Assembly: GCA_963742725.1 (NCBI GenBank)
Contig: CAVUMX010000003.1
Coordinates: forward strand, 1,736,001 to 1,800,000
Source: CAVVAL01 sp963742725
GTDB lineage: Bacteria > Actinomycetota > Actinomycetes > Mycobacteriales > Cryptosporangiaceae
DNA: 64,000 nt
Reading direction: 5' to 3'
Numbering within the stretch: the first letter of the stretch is position 1; each line of letters opens with the position of its first letter. The notes beneath the pieces were generated by a model, which saw nothing but the letters and a program-made list of their open reading frames with translations, was not told the DNA's origin and ran no database searches. This document shows, in pieces, positions 8,121 through 16,262 of this stretch. Made by a program: the position numbers and the translations under genes.

Positions 8121-10667
8121 ATGCGGACGGGGCGCGCGGAGACCAGGGTGCCACGCGGCTGGACCGGGCCGGAACGTCGCCTGTGGTCCGCCGTCCGGTC
8201 CGGGGAGATCGTCGACCTGGGCGGGCGTGCCGCCAACCCGCCCGGCCCCGACCAGACCGTCCGGGCGAGCGTGATCCGCACCCTCATGACCAGCGGGCTG
8301 GGACCGGAGGGCGAGAAGCGGGTCCGGCTGCGCGGCGCCCGGATCACCGGCCCGCTCGACCTCCTCGCAGTGACGACCGGCACCGCGCTCTTACTCTGGG
8401 ACTGCGTCCTCACCGACACGTTCGCCCTCACCGGATCCGAGCTGCCCGAGCTGGCGCTGATCGACTGCGCGGCGCCGGCGATGTCGCTCGGCTGGCTGAC
8501 GACCGCGGGCAGCGTCCGGATCATCGGCACGAAGGTCGCCGGCCCCGTCTACCTGACGGAGGCCCGCGTCGGCCGGCGCCTCGCGGTGAAGGAATGCGCG
8601 TTCGGATCCCTCGACGCGGTCGGCGCGACCGTCGGCGGCGACCTCGACGGGCGGCGCCTCGCCGCCGACCGGGTCGACCTCACCGGCGCCCGGGTCGACG
8701 GGCGGATCCGGTTCGGCGACGCGGTGCTCGGCGCCGGGCACCGGGCGCTGTGGCTGACCGGCATCACGTGCGGCGGCGACCTGGACCTGTACCGGATGCG
8801 GACGAACGGCATCGTCAACCTGCGCACCGCGTCCATCGGCGGCCGGATCGTCCTCGACCGCGCGCAGCTCAACGGCGTCCCGCCGCTGCCGGGCAGCGAG
8901 GCCTATCGGAACGGGCGCGGCCTGGAGGCGCTCATCGGCGAGGGCCTGTCCACGCGCGGCGACCTGTCGCTGCGGTATGCCAGCACGCAGGGCGAGATCC
9001 GGCTCAGTACCGCGCAGATCGGCGGCACGTTCAACCTGTCCGGGTCCGACCTGGACAACGCCGACGGCAGGGCCCTCGAAGCGGACCGCTCGGTGATCGG
9101 CAGCGGCCTCCTCGCCCTCGACGGGTTCAGCGCCCTGGGCTCCGTCGTCCTGCGGGACGCGCGGATCGACGGCCCGATCATCCTGGGGCGGGGCGCGATC
9201 GAGTCACCGGACGACCGCGCGCTCAACATCTCCGGCGTCACCTCGACGGGTGGCTTCTTCGCGACCCGGTTCACGTTCGTCGGGCAGCTCCGGCTCTCCC
9301 ACGCGCAGATCGGCGGGCCGCTCGACCTCACCGGCGCCAACCTGACCGCGCACGTCGCGGACGACGGCAGCGCCGTGGCGCTGGCCGCGAACGGGGTCGT
9401 CGTCGGCAGCGAACTGCGCGCGAGCGGGCTGCGCGTCACCGGCACCGTCGACCTGTCCACCGCCCGGGTCGCCGCGCACCTGCGGATGAGCAACGCCCGG
9501 TTCCGGGACGCTGTCGCCGCTGGGGCTGGGGCTGCCGACGCTCGGCCGGCCGGTGCTGGTTCGGCCGGTGCTGGTTCGGCCGGTGCTGGTTCGGCCGGTG
9601 CTGGTTCGACCGGTGCTGGTTCGACCGGTGCTGGTTCGACCGGTGCTGGTTCGACCGGTGCTGGTTCGACCGGTGCTGGTTCGGCCGGTGCTGGTTCGGC
9701 CGGTGCTGGTTCGGCCGGTGCTGGTTCGGCCGGTGCTGGTTCGGCCGGTGCTGGTTCGGCCGGTGCTGGAGCGCCGGCGGCTCACGCCGGGAGCGGGTCG
9801 TTGCTGCTGGCGGGGGCGACGCTGGGCGGCAGCGCCGAGCTGGACGGCATCGACATCTCCGGGTGCCTCGACATGCGGGTGGCGAAGGTGACCGACCACG
9901 TCCGGTTGAGCGACGCGGTCCTGCGGGGGTCCGGCGGCCGATCGCTGCGGGGCACCGGGATGCGCGCCGCCCAGCTGCGGATCCGGCTCGCCGAGCCGCC
10001 GGGCGGACGGGTCAGCCTCGCCGGGGCCACCGTCGACGTGCTCGTCGACCACGCCGCGTCCTGGCCGGAGACCGTCACGCCGATGCCCGAGGACGGGCGG
10101 CCCGTCGTCCTCGACGGGTTCACCTACCAGCGGCTCGAATCGCCCCTCGACGTCGACGACCGCGTTGCCTGGCTCGCGCGCTGCACACCGACGTTCGAGC
10201 CGGGCCCGTACGAGCAGCTCGCCGCCTGCTACCGCGCCACCGGACGGGAACGCGAGGCGCGCCGCGTCCTGCGCGAGAAGACCCGGCGGCACTATCGCGC
10301 GGCCGGCCGCCTCGCCCGCCTGTGGGGATGGACCCAGCGGATCGCCGTCGGGTACGGGTACCAGCCCGGGCGGGCCGTCGCCTGGTTCGCCGGCATGATC
10401 GCGGCCGGTACGTACTGGTTCTCGCGCGCGCACTGCCCCTCGCCGGACCAGGCCGGTGTGTGTCCCATCAAGACGGACGAGCACCCCGCCTGGGACCCCG
10501 CCCTGTACACGCTCGACCTGCTGATCCCCGTCGTGGACCTCGGCCACGACAAGGCCTGGGACCCCGTCGGCTGGGACAAGCTGGCGGCCGTCGCGTTGAT
10601 GGCGGCCGGCTGGGTGCTCGTGACCACCCTGGTCGCCGCCGCCGGCCGCGCCCTGAACCGCGCCTGA
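8121..10667 (+). CDS. Large beta-helix-like membrane protein with GAGSA/T minisatellite
   Basis: 848 residues of unknown function. Residues about 60-470 and 555-640 are built of repeated units such as GARITGPLDL, GTKVAGPVYL, GARVDGRIRF, AQIGGTFNLSG and ARIDGPIILG: a quasi-pentapeptide pattern suggesting a right-handed beta-helix. Between them lie about 75 residues of GAGSA/GAGST repeats. The last 120 residues contain two hydrophobic segments (WFAGMIAAGTYWF and ALMAAGWVLVTTLVAAAG), so the C-terminus is probably membrane-anchored. Similar actinomycete proteins are often labelled membrane-associated oxidoreductase, but I see no redox motif. ATG 8121 is the start that best leaves room for a promoter next to divergent ureA; no strong SD is visible. 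Confidence 0.72.
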   Translation: MRTGRAETRVPRGWTGPERRLWSAVRSGEIVDLGGRAANPPGPDQTVRASVIRTLMTSGLGPEGEKRVRLRGARITGPLDLLAVTTGTALLLWDCVLTDTFALTGSELPELALIDCAAPAMSLGWLTTAGSVRIIGTKVAGPVYLTEARVGRRLAVKECAFGSLDAVGATVGGDLDGRRLAADRVDLTGARVDGRIRFGDAVLGAGHRALWLTGITCGGDLDLYRMRTNGIVNLRTASIGGRIVLDRAQLNGVPPLPGSEAYRNGRGLEALIGEGLSTRGDLSLRYASTQGEIRLSTAQIGGTFNLSGSDLDNADGRALEADRSVIGSGLLALDGFSALGSVVLRDARIDGPIILGRGAIESPDDRALNISGVTSTGGFFATRFTFVGQLRLSHAQIGGPLDLTGANLTAHVADDGSAVALAANGVVVGSELRASGLRVTGTVDLSTARVAAHLRMSNARFRDAVAAGAGAADARPAGAGSAGAGSAGAGSAGAGSTGAGSTGAGSTGAGSTGAGSTGAGSAGAGSAGAGSAGAGSAGAGSAGAGSAGAGAPAAHAGSGSLLLAGATLGGSAELDGIDISGCLDMRVAKVTDHVRLSDAVLRGSGGRSLRGTGMRAAQLRIRLAEPPGGRVSLAGATVDVLVDHAASWPETVTPMPEDGRPVVLDGFTYQRLESPLDVDDRVAWLARCTPTFEPGPYEQLAACYRATGREREARRVLREKTRRHYRAAGRLARLWGWTQRIAVGYGYQPGRAVAWFAGMIAAGTYWFSRAHCPSPDQAGVCPIKTDEHPAWDPALYTLDLLIPVVDLGHDKAWDPVGWDKLAAVALMAAGWVLVTTLVAAAGRALNRA
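9552..9776. repeat. 15-bp minisatellite, 15 units, in frame
   Basis: Fourteen units of GGTGCTGGTTCGGCC or its variant with GAC in place of GGC, plus one degenerate unit at 9762-9776. Pattern: three GGCC-type, five GACC-type, six GGCC-type units. Each unit adds GAGS[A/T] to the beta-helix protein. Near-identity between units points to recent expansion. Confidence 0.95.
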
Positions 10668-10759
10668 CCCCCGCCGCGCCGCCCGCGCCCCTCCGCGCCA
10701 CCCGGCCGCGCCACCCGGCCGCGCCACCCGGCCGCGCCCCTGGCCGCGCCACCTCGAGT

Positions 10760-10808
10760 TTCGGACTTTTGAGGGTGCCGCGGTCGCCGCGACCCTCAAA
10801 AGTCCGAA
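10760..10808. repeat. Family A hairpin, copy 1
   Basis: Perfect 17-bp arms TTCGGACTTTTGAGGGT (10760-10776) and complement (10792-10808) around a 15-nt centre that itself pairs (CGCGG/CCGCG). Lies between convergent gene ends 10667 and 10849, so it may end transcription from both sides, though no T-run follows. Confidence 0.95.
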
Positions 10809-10848
10809 GGTGGGCGTGAGGTACGGGCAATGCGTGGGCGGGCGGCGG

Positions 10849-11742
10849 TCACGTGCCGTAGACCGGGGGTGGGGTGGGGGCCGCGGCGAGGAGGCCGGTC
10901 ACGGCGGGGCCGATGGCGGCGGGGTCCCAGCGGCCGGCGTGCTCGACGGACGGTCCGCGCTGCCAGCTCGTGGCGAGGCTGATCGTGCCGCCCTCCACTT
11001 CGAACAGCCGTCCGGTGACGTGCCCGGAGTCGACGCCGCCGAGCCACACCACGAGCGGCGACACGTTCTCGGGCGCCATCGCGTCGAACCCGCCCGTCGG
11101 GGCGGCCATCGTGTCGGCGAAGACCTGCTCGGTCATGCGGGTCCGGGCGGCGGGCGCGATGGCGTTGACGGTCACGCCGTACCGGGAGAGTTCGGCGGCG
11201 GCGACCGTCGTCAGGGCGGCGATCCCGGCCTTGGCCGCAGAGTAGTTCGCCTGCCCGACGCTGCCGCGCAGCCCGGCGCCGGAGCTGGTGTTCACGACCC
11301 GGGCCTGCGGTACGTCGCCCGCTTTCGCGCGGTCGCGCCAGTGCCGGGCGGCGTGGCGCAGCGGCAGCGCGTGGCCCTTGAGGTGGACGCGGACGACGGC
11401 GTCCCACTCGTCCTCGGTCAGGTTCACGAGCATCCGGTCCCGGACGAAGCCCGCGTTGTTGACGAGGACGTCGAGCTGCCCGTACGCGCGCAACGCCGTC
11501 AGGACGAGCCGTCCGGATCCGCTCCAGTCGGCGACGTCGTCCGTGTTCGCGATGGCCGTACCGCCGGCCGCGCGGATCTCGGCGACCACGTCCGCCGCCG
11601 GACCGGTCGAGTGGCCACGGCCGTCGAGCGCGGTACCGCAGTCGTTGACGACGACCCGGGCACCGCACGCCGCGAACGCCAGTGCGTGCGCGCGGCCGAT
11701 CCCCCGCCCGGCGCCGGTGACGATCACCACCCGCCCGTCCAT
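10849..11742 (-). CDS. Short-chain dehydrogenase (Rv3548c-type)
   Basis: 297 residues, SDR of the long multifunctional-enzyme-2 type. Motifs: TGAGRGIGRAHALAFA at the N-terminus, NNAGFVRDRML, the Ser in NTSSGAGLRG, YSAAK, and an extended C-terminal tail. GIGRAHALAFA and ENVSPLVVWL are typical of 3-hydroxyacyl-CoA/17-beta-HSD4-like SDRs. Position next to a second SDR and divergent from echA20-ipdABC equals Rv3548c in the KstR2 locus, so it likely acts on a ring C/D CoA intermediate. The reaction is not established. It lies 186 bp downstream of the next SDR gene on the same strand, with a family B hairpin between. Confidence 0.85.
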   Translation of the reverse strand: MDGRVVIVTGAGRGIGRAHALAFAACGARVVVNDCGTALDGRGHSTGPAADVVAEIRAAGGTAIANTDDVADWSGSGRLVLTALRAYGQLDVLVNNAGFVRDRMLVNLTEDEWDAVVRVHLKGHALPLRHAARHWRDRAKAGDVPQARVVNTSSGAGLRGSVGQANYSAAKAGIAALTTVAAAELSRYGVTVNAIAPAARTRMTEQVFADTMAAPTGGFDAMAPENVSPLVVWLGGVDSGHVTGRLFEVEGGTISLATSWQRGPSVEHAGRWDPAAIGPAVTGLLAAAPTPPPVYGT

Positions 11743-11761
11743 CCGCCCCTCCTCTCCTCGG

Positions 11762-11804
11762 TTTGGGCGATCTTTCTGCGCCTACAGCGACAGAAAGATC
11801 GCCC
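11762..11804. repeat. Family B hairpin, copy 1
   Basis: Arms GGGCGATCTTTCTG (11765-11778) and CAGAAAGATCGCCC (11791-11804) with a 12-nt loop that has a small inner stem. A near-identical palindrome is at 56969-57017. It lies between two leftward SDR genes. Confidence 0.88.
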
Positions 11805-11928
11805 CAATCGCGGGCGGCTGCCGCGCCACCCTCCCGGTTGGCCGCGTGCCGGCCGACCACCTCCCGGCCTGGCCGATGTGCCGCCGAGCCGCGGCGGCAG
11901 CCCTGCCCGGTGCCGGCCCGGCCGCAGC

Positions 11929-12663
11929 TCACGTGCGGGCCGCCGCCAGGAATGCCGGGCGCTCGCCGCCGCCGTGGACGAGCAGCTGCGCGCCGGTGAC
12001 GTACGCGGCTGCCGGCGAGGCGAGGTACAGGCACGCGGCCGCGATGTCGTCCGGGGTGGCCATCCGTCCTAACGGGACGGTCCGCGCGACGGCTGCCTGC
12101 CCGTCCTCGTCGCCGTAGTGCAGCGCGGACTGTTCGGTCGCGACGATCCCGGCCACGACCGTGTTCACCCGGACCTTCGGCGCCCACTCGACAGCCAGGC
12201 TGGCGGCCAGGTGGTGCAGCCCGGCCTTGGCGGCGCCGTACGCGGACGTGCCCGGCGACGGCCTGGTCCCGCTGACGCTGCCGACCATGACGATCACGCC
12301 ACCGTCCGGCTGGTCGCGCATGACGGCGTTGGCCCGCTGGGCGACGTGCAGCGGCGCGACCAGGTTCAGCTCGATCACCTTGGCGTGGAACCGGGGCGAG
12401 ACGGTCGCGGCATCGGCGGGCGGCGCGCCGCCCGCGTTGTTGACGACCACGTCGAGCCGCCCGAACAGGGCGACCGCCGTGTCCACGAGCCGGCCGACCT
12501 GGTCGGGGTCGCGGACGTCCGCGGCGACGAACCGGGCCCCGTCCGGAATCGGGCCTTCGTGGCGCGCGCACACCAGCACGTCGGCGCCCTCCGCGAGGAA
12601 GGCCCGGACGATGCCGGCGCCGATCCCGCGCGTCCCTCCGGTGACGATCACAGCCTGCCCCAT
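11929..12663 (-). CDS. Short-chain dehydrogenase (Rv3549c-type)
   Basis: 244 residues, classical SDR: TGGTRGIGAGI, NNAGG, GSVSGTRPSPGTSAYGAAK with catalytic Tyr and Lys, and a C-terminal YVTGAQLLVHGG. Counterpart of Rv3549c by position: divergent from echA20 and upstream of the Rv3548c-type SDR. Probably oxidises a hydroxyacyl-CoA of the ring C/D pathway; substrate unknown. The start is ATG 12663; an ATG 21 nt upstream would put the start codon inside the operator region and gives no family-like residues. No clear SD; the operator begins only 14 nt away, so a short or leaderless 5' end is possible. Confidence 0.85.
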   Translation of the reverse strand: MGQAVIVTGGTRGIGAGIVRAFLAEGADVLVCARHEGPIPDGARFVAADVRDPDQVGRLVDTAVALFGRLDVVVNNAGGAPPADAATVSPRFHAKVIELNLVAPLHVAQRANAVMRDQPDGGVIVMVGSVSGTRPSPGTSAYGAAKAGLHHLAASLAVEWAPKVRVNTVVAGIVATEQSALHYGDEDGQAAVARTVPLGRMATPDDIAAACLYLASPAAAYVTGAQLLVHGGGERPAFLAAART

Positions 12664-12676
12664 GCGTGCTACCGTA

Positions 12677-12692
12677 CCAAGCAAACGCTAGG
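12677..12692. promoter_or_regulatory. KstR2-type operator (site 3)
   Basis: CCAAGCAAACGCTAGG; one half perfect, the other GCTAGG. Sits 14 nt from the leftward SDR start and 91 nt from the echA20 start, with a family A hairpin between it and echA20. In the divergent region of the echA20-ipdABC operon. Confidence 0.78.
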
Positions 12693-12712
12693 TTCGTAGC
12701 CGCCCACCGAGT

Positions 12713-12761
12713 TTCGGACTCTTGAGGGTGCCGCGGTCCCCGCGACCCTCAAAAGTCCGAA
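12713..12761. repeat. Family A hairpin, copy 2, in the echA20 leader
   Basis: 17-bp arms 12713-12729 and 12745-12761 (one mismatch, CTCTTG in the left arm) around a 15-nt centre with the CGCGG/CCGCG inner stem. It sits between operator site 3 and the echA20 SD, so it would be in the mRNA leader if transcription starts near the operator. Confidence 0.93.
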
Positions 12762-12782
12762 GGTCGGGGAGGAGGGAGACCT

Positions 12783-13523
12783 GTGGGCGTTCACGTGCGC
12801 AGCGCCGGTGGCGTCGCCGAGGTCGTCATCGACTTCCCGCCGGTCAACGCCGTGCCGGTCCAGGGCTGGTTCGACCTGGCGGACGCCCTGCGCGCCGCCG
12901 GCGACGATCCCGGGACGCGCGTCGTGGTGCTCGCCGCCGAAGGCCGCGGATTCTGTGCGGGCGTCGACATCAAGGAGATGCAGCGGACGCCCGGCCACAC
13001 CGCGCTGATCGGCGCGAACCGGGGCTGCTTCGCCGCGTTCGCCGCCGTGTACGAGTGCGCGGTACCGGTGATCGCGGCGGTCGGCGGGTTCTGTCTGGGC
13101 GGCGGCGTGGGGCTGGCCGGCAACGCCGACATCGTGGTCGCCGCCGACGACGCCACGTTCGGGCTGCCGGAAGTCGACCGGGGCGCCCTGGGGGCGGCGA
13201 CGCACCTGGCGCGGCTCGTGCCGCAGCACCTCGTCCGGGCGATGGTCTACACGTGCCGGACGGTCACCGCCGAGGAGCTGCACCGCTTCGGCTCCGTCCT
13301 CGACGTGGTGCCCCGGGTGGAACTGCGCGCCGCCGCCCACAAGGTCGCGGCCGAGATCGCGGCCAAGCACCCGAGCCTGATCCGGTGCGCGAAGGAGTCC
13401 CTGAACGGCATCGACCCGGTGGACGTGATGCGCAGCTACCGGTACGAGCAGGGCTTCACGTTCGAGCTCAACCTCACCGACGTACCGGACGCCGCCCGGC
13501 GCGACTTCGTGGAGGGACGGTGA
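12783..13523 (+). CDS. echA20: EchA20-like enoyl-CoA hydratase/hydrolase
   Basis: 246 residues, crotonase fold. N-terminal VRSAGGVAEVVIDFPPVNAVPVQGW, the oxyanion loop FCAGVDIKEM, and GGFCLGGGVGLAGNADIVVAA are family hallmarks. EchA20 opens ring D of HIEC-CoA in steroid breakdown. Gene order echA20-ipdA-ipdB-ipdC downstream and the divergent SDR pair upstream match M. tuberculosis Rv3548c-Rv3553. GTG 12783 has a strong GGAGGAGGG at 12768-12776. Likely repressed by KstR2 through site 3. Cytoplasmic; hydrolase rather than hydratase chemistry is inferred from the characterised homologue. Confidence 0.9.
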   Translation: MGVHVRSAGGVAEVVIDFPPVNAVPVQGWFDLADALRAAGDDPGTRVVVLAAEGRGFCAGVDIKEMQRTPGHTALIGANRGCFAAFAAVYECAVPVIAAVGGFCLGGGVGLAGNADIVVAADDATFGLPEVDRGALGAATHLARLVPQHLVRAMVYTCRTVTAEELHRFGSVLDVVPRVELRAAAHKVAAEIAAKHPSLIRCAKESLNGIDPVDVMRSYRYEQGFTFELNLTDVPDAARRDFVEGR

Positions 13524-13524
13524 C

Positions 13525-14391
13525 ATGGCGGCACTCATGACGCCGGATCAGGTGGTGGGCGAACTGCGGTCGGGCATGACGATCGGCATCGGCGGGTGGG
13601 GGTCGCGGCGCAAGCCGATGGCGCTCGTGCGGGCGATCGTCCGCTCGGACCTGTACGACCTCACGGTGGTCTCCTACGGCGGCCCGGACATCGGCCTGCT
13701 CGCGGCCGCCGGCAAGCTACGCCGGGTCGTGTGCGGGTTCGTGTCGCTGGACTCGATCCCCCTCGAACCGCACTTCCGGGCCGCCCGCCAGCGTGGCGCT
13801 CTCACCCTGACCGAAGTGGACGAGGGCATGTTCCGGGCCGGACTGTCGGCGGCGGCGCAGCGGCTCCCGTTCGTGGCGATCCGCGCCGGCCTCGGCTCGG
13901 ACGTCCTGCGGATCAACCCCGAGCTGCGGACCGTCCGCTCCCCCTACGCGGACGGCGAGGAACTGGTCGCGATGCCCGCGTTGCGGCTCGACGCGGCGCT
14001 CGTCCACGTCAACCGGGCGGACGCCGCCGGCAACGGCCAGTACCTCGGCCCCGACCCGTACTTCGACGACCTGTTCTGCCAGGCCGCCGACCGCCGGTAC
14101 GTCTCGTGCGAGCGCGTCGTGGCGACGGCCGATCTGTTGCGCGAAGCGCCCGTCCAGAGCCTGCTTCTCAACCGGACGATGGTCGACGCCGTGGTCGAAT
14201 CCCCGGGCGGCGCGCACTTCACGAGCTGCGCCCCGGACTATGGCCGCGACGAGCCGTTCCAGCGCGCCTACGCCGCGTCGGCGGCGAGTCCGGACGCGTG
14301 GCGGGCGTTCCGCGCGGAGTACCTGGACTGCGGCGACGACGAGTACCGCGACGCCGTCCGCGAACTCCACGCCTACGGACGAGTGTCATGA
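13525..14391 (+). CDS. ipdA: IpdA, COCHEA-CoA hydrolase alpha subunit
   Basis: 288 residues, CoA-transferase family I alpha-type fold. Conserved IpdA blocks are visible: LRSGMTIGIGGWGSRRKPMA, TVVSYGGPDIGLL, GFVSLDSIP, DEGMFRAGL, LPFVAIRAGLGSDV, DPYFDDLF and GGAHFTSCAPDYGRDE. With IpdB it hydrolyses the last steroid ring (ring C of COCHEA-CoA) instead of transferring CoA. Starts 1 nt after the echA20 stop (TGAC-ATG) and overlaps ipdB by ATGA. Length equals the family norm, so it should be intact. Confidence 0.93.
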   Translation: MAALMTPDQVVGELRSGMTIGIGGWGSRRKPMALVRAIVRSDLYDLTVVSYGGPDIGLLAAAGKLRRVVCGFVSLDSIPLEPHFRAARQRGALTLTEVDEGMFRAGLSAAAQRLPFVAIRAGLGSDVLRINPELRTVRSPYADGEELVAMPALRLDAALVHVNRADAAGNGQYLGPDPYFDDLFCQAADRRYVSCERVVATADLLREAPVQSLLLNRTMVDAVVESPGGAHFTSCAPDYGRDEPFQRAYAASAASPDAWRAFRAEYLDCGDDEYRDAVRELHAYGRVS

Positions 14392-15209
14392 GCGAGCAGA
14401 GCGCCGCCGCGGTGTCGAAAGCCGGGCGACGCACCGGCGAAGCCGTTGTGTGGCGCACGGCGTCGACACCGCAGAGAGGCGGCGCGGAGCGAGCGAATCA
14501 GGGAGCGCAGCGGGCAGAAGTGTGCGTCGTCGCGTGTGCGGAGGCCTGGCGGGGGGACGGGGCGGTGCTGGCCAGCCCGATGGGGGTGATCCCGGCGCTG
14601 GGCGCGCGCCTGGCGCGCGCGACGTTCTCCCCCGAGCTGCTCCTGTCGGACGGCGAGGCGTACCTGCTCACCGCCGACGGCGACGTGGAGGGCTGGCTGC
14701 CGTACCGGGCGGTGTTCGATCTGGTGGCGTCCGGGCGGCGGCACGTGATGATGGGCGCGAGCCAGCTCGACCGGTACGGGAACCAGAACATCTCGTGCGT
14801 CGGCGACTGGTCGCGGCCGAAGGCGCAGCTCATCGGCGTGCGTGGGGCGCCGGGCAACACGGTGAACCATCCGGTGAGCTACTGGGTGCCGCGGCATTCG
14901 CCCCGGGTGTTCGTCGACCGGGTCGACGTGGTGTGCGGGGTCGGCAACGACCGCGCGGGCGGACCGTTCCACGCGTTGCGGGTCGTCGTCACCGACCTCG
15001 CCGTGCTCGACTTCGCCACCCCGGACGGCGCGATGCGGCTGCGGTCCGTCCACCCGGGCGTGACCGTCGAGGAGGTGGTCACCGCCACCGGCTTCCCGCT
15101 CGTCGTGGACGATCCCGGCGTGACCCGGCTCCCGAGCGGCGAGGAGCTGCGGCTGATCCGCGAAACCCTTGATCCGGACGCCCGGCGAAGCGCCGAGGTA
15201 CCCGGGTGA
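14388..15209 (+). CDS. ipdB: IpdB, COCHEA-CoA hydrolase beta subunit, with N-terminal insertion
   Basis: 273 residues. From RAEVCVVACAE (about residue 42) onward it is a normal IpdB: SPMGVIPALGARLAR, LLLSDGEAYLL, GASQLDRYGNQNIS, GAPGNTVNHPV and VGNDRAGG. The first two residues MS also fit the family start, but about 38 residues rich in Ala, Gly and Arg separate them from the conserved body. The inserted DNA is palindromic (see repeat 14401-14485). The ATG overlaps the ipdA stop, which supports this start. An internal start such as GTG 14521 is the alternative and would drop the insertion. Works with IpdA in ring opening. Confidence 0.88.
   Translation: MSEQSAAAVSKAGRRTGEAVVWRTASTPQRGGAERANQGAQRAEVCVVACAEAWRGDGAVLASPMGVIPALGARLARATFSPELLLSDGEAYLLTADGDVEGWLPYRAVFDLVASGRRHVMMGASQLDRYGNQNISCVGDWSRPKAQLIGVRGAPGNTVNHPVSYWVPRHSPRVFVDRVDVVCGVGNDRAGGPFHALRVVVTDLAVLDFATPDGAMRLRSVHPGVTVEEVVTATGFPLVVDDPGVTRLPSGEELRLIRETLDPDARRSAEVPG
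14401..14485. repeat. Palindromic element in the 5' end of ipdB
   Basis: Perfect arms GCGGTGTCGA (14409-14418) and TCGACACCGC (14463-14472). With a 5-nt bulge the pairing extends outward by GCGCCGCC/GGCGGCGC (14401-14408 and 14478-14485). The element is translated in frame and accounts for the extra N-terminal residues of IpdB. Confidence 0.75.
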
Positions 15210-16240
15210 GGACGGCGTTCACCGAGCTGGTCGGCGTCCGGCACCCGATCGTGCAGACCGGCATGGGGTACGTGGCCGGCGCGCGTCTCACCGCGGCCAC
15301 GTCGGCGGCCGGCGGGTTGGGGATCATCGCGTCGGCCACGATGTCCGTCGACGAGCTGCGGGCGGCGATCCACCGGGTCCGGGAGCGGACGGACGCGCCG
15401 TTCGGCGTCAACCTGCGCGCTGACGCGCCCGACGCCGCCGCGCGCGTGGCACTGCTGGCTGCCGAGGAGGTGCCGGTCGCCTCGTTCGCGCTGGCGCCGA
15501 AGCAGGAGCTGATCGCGCGGCTCAAGGACGCGGGCATCGTCGTGATCCCGTCCGTGGGGGCGCGGCGGCACGCCGAGAAGGTCGCGGCCTGGGGCGCGGA
15601 CGCGGTGATCGTGCAGGGCGGCGAGGGCGGCGGGCACACCGGTCCGGTGCCGACGACGCTGCTGTTGCCGCAGGTGGTGGACGCCGTCGACATCCCGGTC
15701 GTGGCGGCCGGCGGGTTCTTCGACGGGCGGGGCCTGGTCGCCGCGCTGGCGTACGGCGCGGCCGGGATCGCGATGGGCACACGGTTCCTGCTGACCAGCG
15801 ACTCGCCCGTGGGTGCCGAGGTCAAGGAGCAGTATCTGGCGGCGCCCGTGACCGGGACGGTCGTGACCACCCGTGTGGACGGCGTGCCGCACCGCGTCCT
15901 GCGGACCCCGTTCGTGGACCGCCTCGGCCACGGCGGGTACCTCCGGGCGCTGCGCAGCGCGGTCCGGTTCCGGCGGCTCACCGGCGCGTCGTGGCCGGCG
16001 TTCGTCCGGGAGGGCCGGGCGATGCGCGCCGACCGGGACCTGACCTGGCCACAGGTGCTCATGGCCGCGAACACGCCGATGCTGCTGCGGGCGGCCATGG
16101 TGGACGGACGTCCCGACCTCGGCGTCATGTCAGCGGGTCAGGTGGTGGGCATGATCGACGACCTGCCGTCGGTGGCCGAGCTGGTCGCCCGCATCATGTC
16201 CGAGGCCGATACCACCCTGCGGGGCCTGCCCAGCTGTTAG
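15206..16240 (+). CDS. ipdC: IpdC, FMN-dependent HIEC-CoA-forming reductase
   Basis: 344 residues, nitronate monooxygenase/2-nitropropane dioxygenase fold (TIM barrel, FMN). Visible: HPIVQTGMGYVAGARLTAA, GGLGIIASATM, the FMN loop VQGGEGGGHTG, AAGGFFDGRGLVAALAYGAAGIAMGTRFL. IpdC of mycobacteria desaturates the 5-OH-HIC-CoA ring system before ring opening. Fourth gene of echA20-ipdA-ipdB-ipdC; GTG 15206 overlaps the ipdB stop (GTGA). Full length. The only decayed genes of the region follow it. Confidence 0.9.
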   Translation: MRTAFTELVGVRHPIVQTGMGYVAGARLTAATSAAGGLGIIASATMSVDELRAAIHRVRERTDAPFGVNLRADAPDAAARVALLAAEEVPVASFALAPKQELIARLKDAGIVVIPSVGARRHAEKVAAWGADAVIVQGGEGGGHTGPVPTTLLLPQVVDAVDIPVVAAGGFFDGRGLVAALAYGAAGIAMGTRFLLTSDSPVGAEVKEQYLAAPVTGTVVTTRVDGVPHRVLRTPFVDRLGHGGYLRALRSAVRFRRLTGASWPAFVREGRAMRADRDLTWPQVLMAANTPMLLRAAMVDGRPDLGVMSAGQVVGMIDDLPSVAELVARIMSEADTTLRGLPSC

Positions 16241-16262
16241 CGGCGACGCCTAAGGTCGGTGG

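Noticed and set aside
9552..9776. Possible CRISPR-like array
   Set aside because: Repeats are 15 bp with no spacers and lie in frame in a gene; this is a minisatellite.
10760..10808. Family A hairpins as plain rho-independent terminators
   Set aside because: No T-run follows in either direction and copies occur in divergent promoters and within a gene, so terminator alone is not adequate.
8042..10819. Alternative plus-strand frame with RCWFGR repeats
   Set aside because: It is the third-frame reading of the 15-bp minisatellite and beta-helix gene; the accepted frame has the folding pattern and membrane helices.
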